DNA of 43,458 bases. It comes from Candidatus Omnitrophota bacterium. GTDB lineage: Bacteria > Omnitrophota > Gorgyraeia > Zapsychrales > Zapsychraceae. The stretch spans positions 1-43,458 of the forward strand of contig JADFXQ010000011.1 of the NCBI GenBank assembly GCA_015233495.1. Reading direction: 5' to 3'. The notes under the pieces are model-generated. The model was not told the origin of the DNA and ran no database searches. It worked only from the letters and a program-made list of their open reading frames with translations. Of the stretch, positions 32,566 to 41,722 are shown one piece after another; position 1 is the first letter of the stretch, and every line of letters begins with the position of its first letter. A program made the translations under genes and the position numbers.

Positions 32566-34515
32566 ATGCCTATGGAAGCTACCTTGGAATCAGCGCAGGA
32601 ACGGACGGGTCTGATAACGCCCGAGGATACGCGCCTGTTTAAAGCCGGCCGTCATACGCGGCTTTATGAAAAATTAGGGTCGCATATCATTCATGCCGGC
32701 GGTGCCGCGGGAACCAATTTCGCGGTCTGGGCGCCGCATTGCCGGCAGGTTTCCGTAATAGGGGATTTCAACGGCTGGGACCGGGCCGCGCATATTTTGA
32801 AACCGCGTTCGGATGGCTCGGGGGTCTGGGAGGGTTTTATTCCGGATGTGCGTCAGGGGGCTTTGTATAAATATCATATAGTTTCGGCGGTTAATAATTA
32901 TCAGGCGGATAAACGCGATCCTTTTTCGTTTCACTGCGAAGTGCCGCCCAGCCGGGCCTCGGTGGTTTGGGATTTGAGTTACGCGTGGAAAGACGGGCAA
33001 TGGATGCGCCGGAGGTTGTTAAAAAATAACCGCCGGTCGCCGCTGTCCATTTATGAAATGCATTTTGGTTCTTGGCGCCGCGATCCTAAAAATCCGCATC
33101 GTTTTATTTCCTATGACGAGATGGCTTTAGACTTGATCCGTTATCTTAAGGACATGGCTTTTACCCACGTCGAGTTTTTGCCGTTGACCGCGCATCCGTT
33201 GTATGAATCTTGGGGGTATCAGACGGACGGTTATTTCGCCCCGACTTCCCGTTACGGCACGCCGCAGCAGCTCATGGCGTTGATTGATTTGCTGCATCAA
33301 AATGGGATCGGGGTGATATTGGATTGGGTGCCGTCGCATTTTCCGACGGACCGCCATGGTTTGGCCTATTTTGACGGGACGCATCTTTTTGAGCACGCGG
33401 ATCCGCGGCAGGGTTTTCATCCGGAGTGGAAAAGCAGTATTTTCAATTATGGCCGGCATGAGGTCAAAGATTTTCTGATCAGCAGCGCTTTGTTTTGGTT
33501 GGATCAGTATCATATTGACGGGTTGCGCGTCGACGGCGGATCATCGATGTTATATTTGGATTACGCACGCAAACGCGGTGAATGGGTGCCGAATAAATAC
33601 GGCGGCCGCGAAAATTTGGAAGCCGTGGATTTTTTAAGACAGTTGAACGAAACCATCCGCGCCAAATATCCTGACACCCAGATCATGGTTGAGGAGGCTA
33701 CGTCTTGGCCAAAAGTTTCCCGGCCGGTCGCGGACGACGGGCTCGGGTTTGGAATGAAATGGGACATGGGATGGATGCATGACACGCTGAAATATTTTGC
33801 TTTGGACCCTTCCCGGCGGCAGCACGGTCATAACCATTTGACGTTCAGCATATGGTATTTTTATTCGGAGAATTTTCTTTTGCCTTTGTCGCACGATGAG
33901 GTGGTGCACGGCAAGGGTTCGCTTATCCGGAAAATGCCGGGTGATGATTGGCAGAAATTCGCGAATTTGCGTTTGCTTTTTGCTTATATGTTCGGTCATC
34001 CGGGTAAAAAGTTAATTTTTATGGGCGGCGAAATCGGGCAATGGGCAGAATGGAATCCGCATAAGAGTATTGATTGGCATTTGCTCGAGCACAGCCGGCA
34101 CGAGGGACTGCGGCGGCTGGTGAGAGATTTGAACCGGGTTTACCGGGATCATCCCGCCTTGTATGAAAATGATTTTATGCCGGAAGGGTTTGAGTGGGTG
34201 GACCTTAATGATGCCCGGCAGAGCGTGATTTGTTTTTTGCGTAAAGGCCGGACTGCGGATGATACGGTTTTTGTTGTCGGTAATTTTACGCCGGTGACGC
34301 GGCCGCATTATCGCGTCGGCATCCCGGCGGACGGTTATTGGCAGGAGATCCTTAACAGCGACGCCCAGGAATACGGCGGCGCGGGAGTCGGGAATTATGG
34401 CGGCGTCACTGCCCAGCCGTTTCCCTGGCACGGCCGGCCGTTTTCCTTATCCCTCACTCTCCCGCCCTTGGCAGTCCTCTTTTTCCGACGGAAAAAAGAA
34501 GAAATTCATGCGTAA
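32566..34515 (+). CDS. glgB: 1,4-alpha-glucan branching enzyme GlgB
   Basis: The 649-residue GH13 enzyme has an N-terminal CBM48 domain (about 45-140: TNFAVWAPHCRQVSVIGDFN), then LSIYEMHFGSWRR, VEFLPLTAHPLYESWGYQ, the nucleophile region IDGLRVDGGSSMLYLDYA, the acid/base VEEATSWPKVSRPV and PLSHDEVVHGKGSL. The C-terminal beta domain ends LPPLAVLFFRRKKEEIHA. It adds alpha-1,6 branches to glycogen. The usual DAV after the nucleophile Asp is GGS here, as DGGSSM, which is a minor variant. The last codons and TAA lie in the left arm of a large inverted repeat. The start could be ATG 32566 or 32572; neither has a good ribosome site. Confidence 0.93.
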   Translation: MPMEATLESAQERTGLITPEDTRLFKAGRHTRLYEKLGSHIIHAGGAAGTNFAVWAPHCRQVSVIGDFNGWDRAAHILKPRSDGSGVWEGFIPDVRQGALYKYHIVSAVNNYQADKRDPFSFHCEVPPSRASVVWDLSYAWKDGQWMRRRLLKNNRRSPLSIYEMHFGSWRRDPKNPHRFISYDEMALDLIRYLKDMAFTHVEFLPLTAHPLYESWGYQTDGYFAPTSRYGTPQQLMALIDLLHQNGIGVILDWVPSHFPTDRHGLAYFDGTHLFEHADPRQGFHPEWKSSIFNYGRHEVKDFLISSALFWLDQYHIDGLRVDGGSSMLYLDYARKRGEWVPNKYGGRENLEAVDFLRQLNETIRAKYPDTQIMVEEATSWPKVSRPVADDGLGFGMKWDMGWMHDTLKYFALDPSRRQHGHNHLTFSIWYFYSENFLLPLSHDEVVHGKGSLIRKMPGDDWQKFANLRLLFAYMFGHPGKKLIFMGGEIGQWAEWNPHKSIDWHLLEHSRHEGLRRLVRDLNRVYRDHPALYENDFMPEGFEWVDLNDARQSVICFLRKGRTADDTVFVVGNFTPVTRPHYRVGIPADGYWQEILNSDAQEYGGAGVGNYGGVTAQPFPWHGRPFSLSLTLPPLAVLFFRRKKEEIHA

Positions 34516-34769
34516 TGTGCCGCGCAGACTGTTTCCGCAAATTTTTTTGTCGCACTGAGCTTCATCCCCCGCGTCTCAAGACGCGGGAGACCGCTGTTTT
34601 TTCGCGGAACAGCGACCGCGCCTAACTCGCACCGCTGCATCGCTACGCGATGCAGCGGCACTCAAACAGAGGCGCGGATGGAAATTTTTGTCGCTGTTCC
34701 GCGAAAAAACAGCTTTTGCTCAAAGCGACAAAAAAATTCACGGAAACAGTCTGCGCGGCACATTACGCA
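34509..34769. repeat. Large nested palindrome at the 3' end of glgB
   Basis: Outer 45-bp arms (34509-34553 and 34725-34769) differ at two bases. Inside lie perfect 24-bp arms (34593-34616 and 34690-34713), and two small hairpins: CCCGCGTCT/AGACGCGGG (34568-34587) and CGCTGCATCGC/GCGATGCAGCG (34633-34657). The left arm contains the glgB stop codon, and the right arm lies just before the next gene at 34788. No transposase is encoded. It looks like a MITE or compound palindromic element that inserted at the gene end. Confidence 0.85.
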
Positions 34770-34787
34770 ACGATGAGGGGCGAGAGA

Positions 34788-36578
34788 ATGAAAACTTTTC
34801 TATCTTTCATGTTAGCCGCGCTTTGTTTTGTTGTTTTCTTCCAGGTCCGCGAGAACGCGTTTCTTTCCTTGGATGATGATCTGTATGTTTCGGAAAATCC
34901 ATATATCCGCGACGGGTTGACGGTTAATGGTTTACGTTGGGCGTTTACGGCGGGGCTTCTGCATACTTCGAAGCATACGGATTATTGGCAGCCGTTTACT
35001 TTTATTTCGCGGATGCTGGATTTTCAATTTGTGGGCGGCAAAGCGGCTGGGCATCATTGCGTTAATCTGGTTTTGCATATCCTGAATGTTCTGTTGTTAT
35101 TTTTTTTGTTGCAGCGATCCACCGGGCGGTTGTGGCCCAGTTTTGCCGCGGCCTGCCTGTTCGGCGTTCATCCGTTGGCGGTGGAGCCCGTGTCATGGGT
35201 GACGGCGCGCAAGGATGTTTTGGGTTGGTTTTTTGGATTGTTGTGTTTGCACGCTTATCTGTCGTATCGACGATCATCTGGCGGGAAATGGTACGCGGGA
35301 TGTCTGGCCGCTTTTGTGGCCGCTTTGTTGTCTAAGCCGGCGATGATTGTTTTGCCGGGGTATTTGGTGATTGTGGAGTTTTGGGTGTTAAGGCCCCCAC
35401 TCCTCCCCGCCCCCTTACCCAACATCACGAGGGGGGAGGGAGTAAGCCGGGTGATTCCGTTTTGTTTGATCGCTTTGCTTTACGCGGGAATTCCGTTTAT
35501 CAGTCAGCGGGATGTGTTTCCTTATAAGAGCGGGGTTGAAATTGTGTCGCACGTGTTTGACCGGTATTTCTTTTTTTTGCAAAAGTTTTTTTGGCCGGCG
35601 CATTTATGGATTTATGGCGGAATGGTTATGCCGGTATTTAATCCCTTTATTCTCACGGCAAAAATTTTTTCGCTGGCTGGAATCAGCATCCTGGCTTATC
35701 GAATGCGGCAAAGATTTCCTTTTTTATTGGCCGGCTGGCTTTGGTTTGTGGTTGGCCTTATTCCGGTCGCGGGATTAGAATGGCCGGCGGACCGGTTTAT
35801 GTATGTCCCGATGGTTGGGTTGATTGTGATGGTTGTCTGGTCAGGCGCCGAGTGGCAGAGAGGTTGGCCAAAACCGGCAGGGGTTTGGGTGGCGACGATT
35901 AGTGTCTTGATCGCGGTTTGTGCCGGGCTGTCCTTTCAGCAAGGTCGTTTTTGGCGGGATTCCCCAACGCTTTTTGCCCATGCTTTGGCAATGTATCCGG
36001 ACAATTACTGGGCGCATAATTCTTTAGGCGTGACTTTGACGGGCGCGAATAAATTAGACGAGGCGAAGCGGCATTTTCAAAGGGCGATTGAACTGCGGCC
36101 GAACGATGCCAAACAATTGACCAATATGGCTTCGTTGTTGATTAAACAGGGCCAATATGAGCCGGCATATCCCTACGCGAAAAAAGGATATGAGCTCGAT
36201 CCTTTTTTTCCGGCGGCGATCAATAATCTGGCTTTGGTTTTTGAGCGCCGCGGGAATATGGAAGACGCGGTTTGTTTATATTTGAAAGGCTTAGCCAACA
36301 ATCCGCAAGATCCGACTTTGCGGGAGAACTTCGCGAATTTTTTAAAAAATGCCGGACAGAACGGCCCGCGCCAGGACGGTGTTTACACGCGGCATTATCA
36401 AAACAAAGCGGTATCGCAAGAAGTGAAGTTTGTTCAGGGAAAGATGGAAGGATTCTACCGGGTATATTTGCCGGATGGAGATTTAGTGCTCGAGCAAGAA
36501 TATAAAAATGGGATTCCGGTTGGCAAGCCCAAGCGGTATTATCAAAAAAAAGTGTTGGGGGATTATGTCCCGCAATAA
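34788..36578 (+). CDS. TMTC-like membrane protein with TPR and MORN-like C-terminus
   Basis: The 596-residue protein has about ten membrane helices in its first 390 residues. An acidic loop (FLSLDDDLYVSENPYI) follows helix 1, and FGVHPLAVEPVSWVTARKD is the hallmark of TMTC/GT-C-like proteins. TPR repeats follow (about 405-520: WAHNSLGVTLTGANKLDEAK). The end is a YwqK/MORN-like stretch (EVKFVQGKMEGFYRVYLPDG). TMTC proteins are O-mannosyltransferases in animals; bacterial homologues are probably lipid-linked-sugar glycosyltransferases of exported proteins. ATG 34788 was chosen after GAGGGGCGAGAG; upstream codons lie in the palindrome. A GC-rich palindromic insertion at 35394-35450 encodes PPLLPAPLPNITRGEG. 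Confidence 0.78.
   Translation: MKTFLSFMLAALCFVVFFQVRENAFLSLDDDLYVSENPYIRDGLTVNGLRWAFTAGLLHTSKHTDYWQPFTFISRMLDFQFVGGKAAGHHCVNLVLHILNVLLLFFLLQRSTGRLWPSFAAACLFGVHPLAVEPVSWVTARKDVLGWFFGLLCLHAYLSYRRSSGGKWYAGCLAAFVAALLSKPAMIVLPGYLVIVEFWVLRPPLLPAPLPNITRGEGVSRVIPFCLIALLYAGIPFISQRDVFPYKSGVEIVSHVFDRYFFFLQKFFWPAHLWIYGGMVMPVFNPFILTAKIFSLAGISILAYRMRQRFPFLLAGWLWFVVGLIPVAGLEWPADRFMYVPMVGLIVMVVWSGAEWQRGWPKPAGVWVATISVLIAVCAGLSFQQGRFWRDSPTLFAHALAMYPDNYWAHNSLGVTLTGANKLDEAKRHFQRAIELRPNDAKQLTNMASLLIKQGQYEPAYPYAKKGYELDPFFPAAINNLALVFERRGNMEDAVCLYLKGLANNPQDPTLRENFANFLKNAGQNGPRQDGVYTRHYQNKAVSQEVKFVQGKMEGFYRVYLPDGDLVLEQEYKNGIPVGKPKRYYQKKVLGDYVPQ
35394..35450. repeat. In-frame palindromic insertion in the TMTC-like gene
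   Basis: ACTCCTCCCC (about 35399-35408) and the G-rich GGGGAGGGAGT (about 35433-35443) form an imperfect inverted repeat encoding a Pro-rich loop (RPPLLPAPLPNITRGEG) between two membrane segments. The sequence resembles an extragenic palindrome that entered the gene without breaking its frame. Confidence 0.45.
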
Positions 36579-36641
36579 ATTGTGCCGGTCACAATTTATC
36601 GTTGGTTGCGCAGTGTCTCAACGCTATAAAGGAGATTGCTT

Positions 36642-37232
36642 ATGCTGAGAAAGATGTTTTCACTCTCGGGATTTTGGCTTGTTCGGCGGACAGTGATGCT
36701 GCTGATTCTTGGATTTTTAGTGTTACTTATAGCGCCTGGGGTTCAGGCGGCCACGCATCACATTGGGGATGCCATCGAAGATGCCGTGGGATACTTAAAC
36801 CAAGGCAAGGCGCATATTGAAGGCGGCCGTTATGATCAGGCGATTTCCGTTCTCAACTATGCTTTATCGATAAATCCGGTTTCCGCGCCGATTTATCTGC
36901 AAAGAGGCATCGCTTATTTAAAAAAAAATCAATATGATCAAGCGATTGAAAATTTTGATAAGGCCATCCATTATAAATCGGACGATCCCCAGGTCTATTT
37001 ACGGCGCGGCGAGGCCTATTTCCTGAAAGGCGATTTTGATTCCGCGATCTTAGACTACACCAAAGTTACCCAACTGGTCCCGGATCAAGGAGAGGCTTAT
37101 ATCAAATTGATTTCTACCTATTTGAAGAAAAAAGATCTGCTCCAAGCTCGGGTAGCCGCGAAAAAAGCGGCGGAACATAACATAACTTTGCCGGATGATA
37201 TCAAAGCAGCGTTGAAGAAAAAAGAGGCTTAA
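36642..37232 (+). CDS. Exported TPR protein
   Basis: The 196-residue protein has an N-terminal signal or anchor (RRTVMLLILGFLVLLIAP, possible cleavage after VQA at about 37), then four TPR-like helix pairs (GGRYDQAISVLNYALSI, KNQYDQAIENFDKAIHY, KGDFDSAILDYTKVTQL, KKDLLQARVAAKKAAEH). It is probably a periplasmic scaffold. ATG 36642 is 7 bases after AAAGGAG. It lies between the TMTC-like gene and the large exported protein, both also linked to the envelope. The partner is not known. Confidence 0.8.
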   Translation: MLRKMFSLSGFWLVRRTVMLLILGFLVLLIAPGVQAATHHIGDAIEDAVGYLNQGKAHIEGGRYDQAISVLNYALSINPVSAPIYLQRGIAYLKKNQYDQAIENFDKAIHYKSDDPQVYLRRGEAYFLKGDFDSAILDYTKVTQLVPDQGEAYIKLISTYLKKKDLLQARVAAKKAAEHNITLPDDIKAALKKKEA

Positions 37233-37266
37233 AAGAAAGCGTTTTCCCGAAATCTTCCCGGACACC

Positions 37267-37294
37267 TTGTCATCTCCCTCCTATCGGATATACT
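37267..37294 (+). promoter_or_regulatory. Promoter placing the start site at the ATG (leaderless mRNA candidate)
   Basis: TTGTCA (37267-37272), a 16-bp spacer and TATACT (37289-37294) put the predicted transcript start at about 37301-37302, on the ATG itself. No Shine-Dalgarno is present. Confidence 0.55.
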
Positions 37295-37301
37295 TAAAGT
37301 G

Positions 37302-40169
37302 ATGATAAAAGTTATCCGCCAATTCCGCTGTGCCGCCGTATCCCGCTGGATGGTGGGGACGGTGCTGGCTTCGTTTATGGTCTCCCTGCCGGGGCCGGGT
37401 TATGGCCAGTCATTTTTGAACCTGCCGCGGCCGGGCGCGATGATTCAGCCTTCGCCTTTGTTCGAGCCGCCTTTGATTAAAGGGATTGTCATTCATCCGG
37501 AAAACGGCTTGCGTTTTGATTTTCTGATTGATCCGGGTAATAAAGAATTTCAACGGCAAACCCAAACCGTTAAAAATAAAGAATATCAGAAACTCATCAA
37601 ATATTTTATCGCCGCCTTGACTGTCCCGGAGAAAGATTTATGGGTGAATTTGTCGCCTTATGAAAAGAACCGGATGATACCGGAATCTTTCGCGAAAACG
37701 GAGATGGGCCGCGATCTGTTAGGCCAGGATTATATTCTCAAGCAGGTAACCGCGTCTTTGATGTATCCGGAAAAAGAATTGGGCAGGAGGTTCTGGGACA
37801 AAATATATAAGGAAGCGAAAGCCAAGTTCGGGACTGAGGACATTCCGGTAGACACATTCAACAAAGTATGGATCATTCCGGATAGAGCATCGGTATATGA
37901 ACACGGTAACGCGGTGTTTCTGGTGGAGAGCCATTTGAAGGTGATGTTGGAGGAGGATTATGTGGCATTGGAAAAACATTCCGGGATCGCGGGACGGGCG
38001 CCTGCAAGGGGCGCTCCTACGGGTGACGATACGGCGGGTGGCGTGGCGCCCCTCGTGGGTACCCGCGGAGAAACAACACACAACTTGGCTTCTCAAATAG
38101 TCCGCGAAGTGATTATCCCCGCGATTGAAAAAGAAGTTAACGAAGGCAAGAATTTTGCGTTATTGCGCCAGATCAATGATTCTTTGATTTTAGCAATTTG
38201 GTACAAAAAAGTCCTGAAAGAAAGTCTCCTCGGCAAAATCTACATCGACCAAGCCAAGACCCAAGGCGTGCATCAGCCCGACTTTCGGGACAATGAAAAA
38301 ATTTACAATCAATACGTCGAAGCGTTCAAGCAGGGCGTGTTTAATTACCTTAAAGAAGAAACCGATCCGGTCACGGAAGAAACCGTGTCCCGGACATATT
38401 TTTCCGGCGGATATACGGCCGCGCAAAGTAGTCCGGTGATTAAAGCGGTAGCTTTAAGCTCTGCCGCGCTGTTGCGATGGGCAGAAACGCCGATGAATAT
38501 AGAGGTTGTGTTAGAAGGCGCTGGTCCAACATCAACAAAGTCAAACAGTTCTCCGGCAGTAGATCAAGAAGATTACAAAACACGCAAGGCGCAAGCCCAA
38601 CAGGCAATAGACGCGGCGCAAGTGGTATTGGAGGACACAGTTAAAAAATTTGAGGAGCAAATCAAATGGGCTGGAAATGGAAAAATAAAAGTTTTAGCAG
38701 AGGATTGGGAGATAAGGGGAAAGTACAGCATTGTTTCTGGAGGCTTGCCGATAGCTGGTGTAATTGACAGTGGTAATATTGTTCACTTGGAAAACGTTGT
38801 TAATAGTGTTTTGTGGTATTTTGGTTTTAAAAATGAGCCGGCGGTGTATATGGGACGTGTACAGGATAAATATCAATGGGCTACGCCGCCTCCCACATTT
38901 ATTCGAGAATTAGCTGAATGTCTGCCTATAAGATCGGGCATGAATGATGAAAGAGCAAAAAAGGCCTTAAGTTTTCTTTTGAATTATTTTAAGGATCGTG
39001 GGTGGATGATTGCTGATTTTGTTGATTATGAATTCAATCTTTATGATTTGAATGCCAAAGAAATACTCAGGAGGGTTCGATATGGCCAGCATTCCGGCTT
39101 AGGCGCGGTTTGGCATGGTCCTGGGGAAATTCCGGAATCGATTAAGAGGTTGGCTAAAGTATTTGGGGATTTTGAAGAAGCGCAAGCCGCCTTAAAGGCT
39201 ATAGAAGATGAAAAATGGGATATAACTATTACGGAAGCAGATGTTGCAGAAGCGGTTCTTGCCCAAGCGCAAAGATCAGCGGATCGGTCGCTGGCAAACC
39301 CCGAGGGTCCAAATGATCAAGCGGTGAAAGATTATATGTTGCTGGATGAACAGGGCAGAAATAAAATTTTTGATGAGCAATATGCCGCGTATCACAGCTT
39401 AAATCGATTTTTAGCCTGGAAGGAGCGTAAAGCCGTTGTTGTTTTATTACTGCGATATTTGGCAGAGGAAATCGCGGAAACCAAACATGTCACGCCGGAA
39501 ATTTCCGCTCGGTCAGCGGTGCTGAGGGCTTTTTCACGTCAAGCGGCGCGTCAGGTCAGCGGACTGCCTGGTTTGAGCGCGAAAGAGGAAAAGTTTAAAT
39601 TTTTACGGGGGCAAGCCGAGCAAATACGTAAAGAGGCGATGTATCGCGCGTGGGCTGAGCAAGCAATCAACGGATCGTCACACGGAGAAGCCGCGGGCGC
39701 TCATCCAGAACAAAGTGTTTCTGCTGCGCAACAAGGCGCAGAATCCGGGCAAAATCCCGGCGCTGTAGCCGGGCAGGCAGTAGGAGCAGTGCCAGAGCAA
39801 GCAAATCCTGACGCTGCGGCAGGACAATCAGTTGGACCAGCGCCTGCCGGCCAAGACGGGAAAGCCCTGATCAATGATTTGGAGGAGATTCTGGATATTG
39901 GTCCGTCCGCAGAGGCGCCTAATTCGGAACCCGGACGAGTCGCGGCTACTCCGGTCGGCGGTATTGATCTGCAATCCGCTTCGAGCGCTTTGCAGATCAA
40001 GCGCGACAAAAACGGCGCGCCTTTGCCCGTGCAATTTCAGGATATTCCCAACATCCGCATCGAAGGGCTGACGCCCGTCATCATCCATTCCTCGCCGGTT
40101 CCGGCGCAAAATCTTCGCCTGCTCTTGGGGTTTAAGGACGCAGCATCAGCCACTGCTTTGCAATCGTAA
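37302..40169 (+). CDS. Large exported protein, Omnitrophota-type, function unknown
   Basis: The protein of about 955 residues has a signal peptide (WMVGTVLASFMVSL, cleavage near GYGQ at about 36). A Pro-rich segment follows (LNLPRPGAMIQPSPLFEPP), then IKGIVIHPENGLRFDFLIDP. I recall this N-terminal block from large exported proteins of Omnitrophota. The middle (about 60-380) is charged and helical. A region near 410-640 contains YKTRKAQAQQAIDAAQ. A low-complexity Gln/Gly/Ala/Pro linker occupies about 790-860 and a conserved-looking tail ends RLLLGFKDAASATALQS. No enzymatic motif was recognised. A palindromic repeat inserted in frame at 37991-38070 encodes GRAPARGAPTGDDTAGG. Start is ATG 37302 (GTG 37299 also possible). 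Confidence 0.75.
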   Translation: MIKVIRQFRCAAVSRWMVGTVLASFMVSLPGPGYGQSFLNLPRPGAMIQPSPLFEPPLIKGIVIHPENGLRFDFLIDPGNKEFQRQTQTVKNKEYQKLIKYFIAALTVPEKDLWVNLSPYEKNRMIPESFAKTEMGRDLLGQDYILKQVTASLMYPEKELGRRFWDKIYKEAKAKFGTEDIPVDTFNKVWIIPDRASVYEHGNAVFLVESHLKVMLEEDYVALEKHSGIAGRAPARGAPTGDDTAGGVAPLVGTRGETTHNLASQIVREVIIPAIEKEVNEGKNFALLRQINDSLILAIWYKKVLKESLLGKIYIDQAKTQGVHQPDFRDNEKIYNQYVEAFKQGVFNYLKEETDPVTEETVSRTYFSGGYTAAQSSPVIKAVALSSAALLRWAETPMNIEVVLEGAGPTSTKSNSSPAVDQEDYKTRKAQAQQAIDAAQVVLEDTVKKFEEQIKWAGNGKIKVLAEDWEIRGKYSIVSGGLPIAGVIDSGNIVHLENVVNSVLWYFGFKNEPAVYMGRVQDKYQWATPPPTFIRELAECLPIRSGMNDERAKKALSFLLNYFKDRGWMIADFVDYEFNLYDLNAKEILRRVRYGQHSGLGAVWHGPGEIPESIKRLAKVFGDFEEAQAALKAIEDEKWDITITEADVAEAVLAQAQRSADRSLANPEGPNDQAVKDYMLLDEQGRNKIFDEQYAAYHSLNRFLAWKERKAVVVLLLRYLAEEIAETKHVTPEISARSAVLRAFSRQAARQVSGLPGLSAKEEKFKFLRGQAEQIRKEAMYRAWAEQAINGSSHGEAAGAHPEQSVSAAQQGAESGQNPGAVAGQAVGAVPEQANPDAAAGQSVGPAPAGQDGKALINDLEEILDIGPSAEAPNSEPGRVAATPVGGIDLQSASSALQIKRDKNGAPLPVQFQDIPNIRIEGLTPVIIHSSPVPAQNLRLLLGFKDAASATALQS
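37991..38070. repeat. In-frame palindromic repeat inside the large exported protein gene
   Basis: GGGCGCCTGCAAGGGGCGCT (about 37998-38017) and the opposite-oriented GGCGCCCCTCGTGGGTACCC (about 38045-38066) are diverged inverted copies. They encode a Gly/Ala/Pro-rich loop (residues about 231-258) absent of any motif. It belongs to the same GC-rich family as the extragenic repeats at 12374 and 22575. Confidence 0.5.
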
Positions 40170-40259
40170 CAATTGATTCGGAGCATCTATATCCAATTTG
40201 GACAGCAATAGATTCGGATATAAATATATCCAAAATTTGATGTTTGTTTTTTGGAATGC

Positions 40260-40265
40260 TATACT
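40260..40265 (+). promoter_or_regulatory. -10 box very near the MATE start
   Basis: TATACT (40260-40265) lies 8 bp before ATG 40274, and no ribosome site is present. This is a second candidate leaderless start. A convincing -35 was not found (TTGATG at 40237-40242 gives about 17 bp). Confidence 0.4.
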
Positions 40266-40273
40266 GCAGACCA

Positions 40274-41710
40274 ATGAAAAATCATTCGTGCCGGTCACTA
40301 AATATATCCCCCGGCGGGGTCAGAGAGATGGTGGCCTTGGCCTTGCCTATGGTGGTGTCGCACAGCTGCGACACAGTGATGACCTTCACGGACCGGTTGT
40401 TTTTGTCGCGGCTGGGGCCGGATATGATGAACGCGTCTATGCTGGGGGGATTGACCGCGTTTATGATGATGACGTTTTTTCTGGGTCTCATCGGATATTC
40501 CACGGCTTTGGTAGCGCAATATTTGGGCGCTGGCCAGCCGAGCCGTTGCGCGAAAGTGACTACGCAAGCTTTGTTGATCGCCGTGGCCGCGTATCCGTTG
40601 ATTTTGGCTTGCCGGCCTTTGGCGCATCAGTTGTTTGTGTTTATGGGGATATCCTCCGGGCAATTGGCAGCCCAGAAAGTGTATTTTGATATTTTATTGT
40701 ATGCCGCGATTATCGGGCTGGGCCGCGGCGCCTTAAGCGGTTTTTTCAGCGGGATCGGCCGGACGCGGATTGTTATGGCCGCGTCTTTGACCGCGATGGC
40801 GGTCAATGTGGTTGGGAATTATGTTTTGGTATTCGGGAAATTCGGTTGTCCGGCTTTTGGGATTCGCGGCGCGGCTTATGGCACGATTATCGGCGGAGCC
40901 AGCGGGCTTTTGATTTTAGTTGCCGCGTATCTGAACAAGCGCAACCGCGAGGAATATCACCTGGGGCAAGCGTTTCATTTTGATTCCGGGTTAATGCGTC
41001 AACTTTTACGGTTAGGAATGCCGACTGGCTGCGAGATGTTTCTCAACCTTTTGGCCTTTGACGCGATTGTGATGATTTTTCACGCGGTTGGCCCGGTGGC
41101 GGCTACGGCTTCGACGATTATGTTCAACTGGGATATGGTTTCGTTCGTGCCGCTGATTGGCGTGGAGATCGGGGTAACGAGTTTAGTCGGACGGTATATG
41201 GGCGGCAGACAGCCGCAGATCGCGCATCGGGCGGCGATTTCGGGTTTAAAATTGGGATTGGCCTTTTCCGCGGGTATTCTGGTATTATTTATTGGGTTTC
41301 CGGCCGCCTTGGTTGACTTGTTTCATTCCGGCGGGAATAACGCGCTGTTTATTCAGGCCAAACCTTTGGCGATTTTCATGCTGCGGGCCGCTTCGCTGTA
41401 TGTGCTGATTGAAGCGGTGTTTGTGGTTTTTATCGGCGCGCTGCGCGGCGCCGGCGACACGTTCTGGGCCATGGGGCTATCGGTGTCTTTGCACTGGGTT
41501 TTGGCCCCGGTCTTGTTTTTGATGCTGCGGATATGGAAAATGCCGGTGGAAACCGGATGGCTGACCGTGGTTTTTCTCTTTATGCTATTTTCGATATTCG
41601 TTTATCTGCGGTATCAGAGCGGGCATTGGAAAAAAATTCAGGTAGTGCCGATCCAAGCGCCAGGCATGGCGCGGGTTATAGATGATTTTCACGAGACAAC
41701 GGATTTGTAA
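40274..41710 (+). CDS. MATE-family efflux transporter
   Basis: The 478-residue protein has twelve membrane helices in two related halves, each starting with a typical MATE segment: REMVALALPMVVSHSCDTVM, then RQLLRLGMPTGCEMFLNLLA. FLSRLGPDMMNASMLGGLTA and GALRGAGDTFWAMG also match the family. MATE pumps export drugs or metabolites using Na or H gradients. ATG 40274 was chosen because the preceding frame is promoter sequence. It stands between the exported protein and a flavoprotein gene (12 bp gap to the latter), suggesting co-transcription with the PNPOx-like gene. Confidence 0.92.
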   Translation: MKNHSCRSLNISPGGVREMVALALPMVVSHSCDTVMTFTDRLFLSRLGPDMMNASMLGGLTAFMMMTFFLGLIGYSTALVAQYLGAGQPSRCAKVTTQALLIAVAAYPLILACRPLAHQLFVFMGISSGQLAAQKVYFDILLYAAIIGLGRGALSGFFSGIGRTRIVMAASLTAMAVNVVGNYVLVFGKFGCPAFGIRGAAYGTIIGGASGLLILVAAYLNKRNREEYHLGQAFHFDSGLMRQLLRLGMPTGCEMFLNLLAFDAIVMIFHAVGPVAATASTIMFNWDMVSFVPLIGVEIGVTSLVGRYMGGRQPQIAHRAAISGLKLGLAFSAGILVLFIGFPAALVDLFHSGGNNALFIQAKPLAIFMLRAASLYVLIEAVFVVFIGALRGAGDTFWAMGLSVSLHWVLAPVLFLMLRIWKMPVETGWLTVVFLFMLFSIFVYLRYQSGHWKKIQVVPIQAPGMARVIDDFHETTDL

Positions 41711-41722
41711 GGAGACGACATT

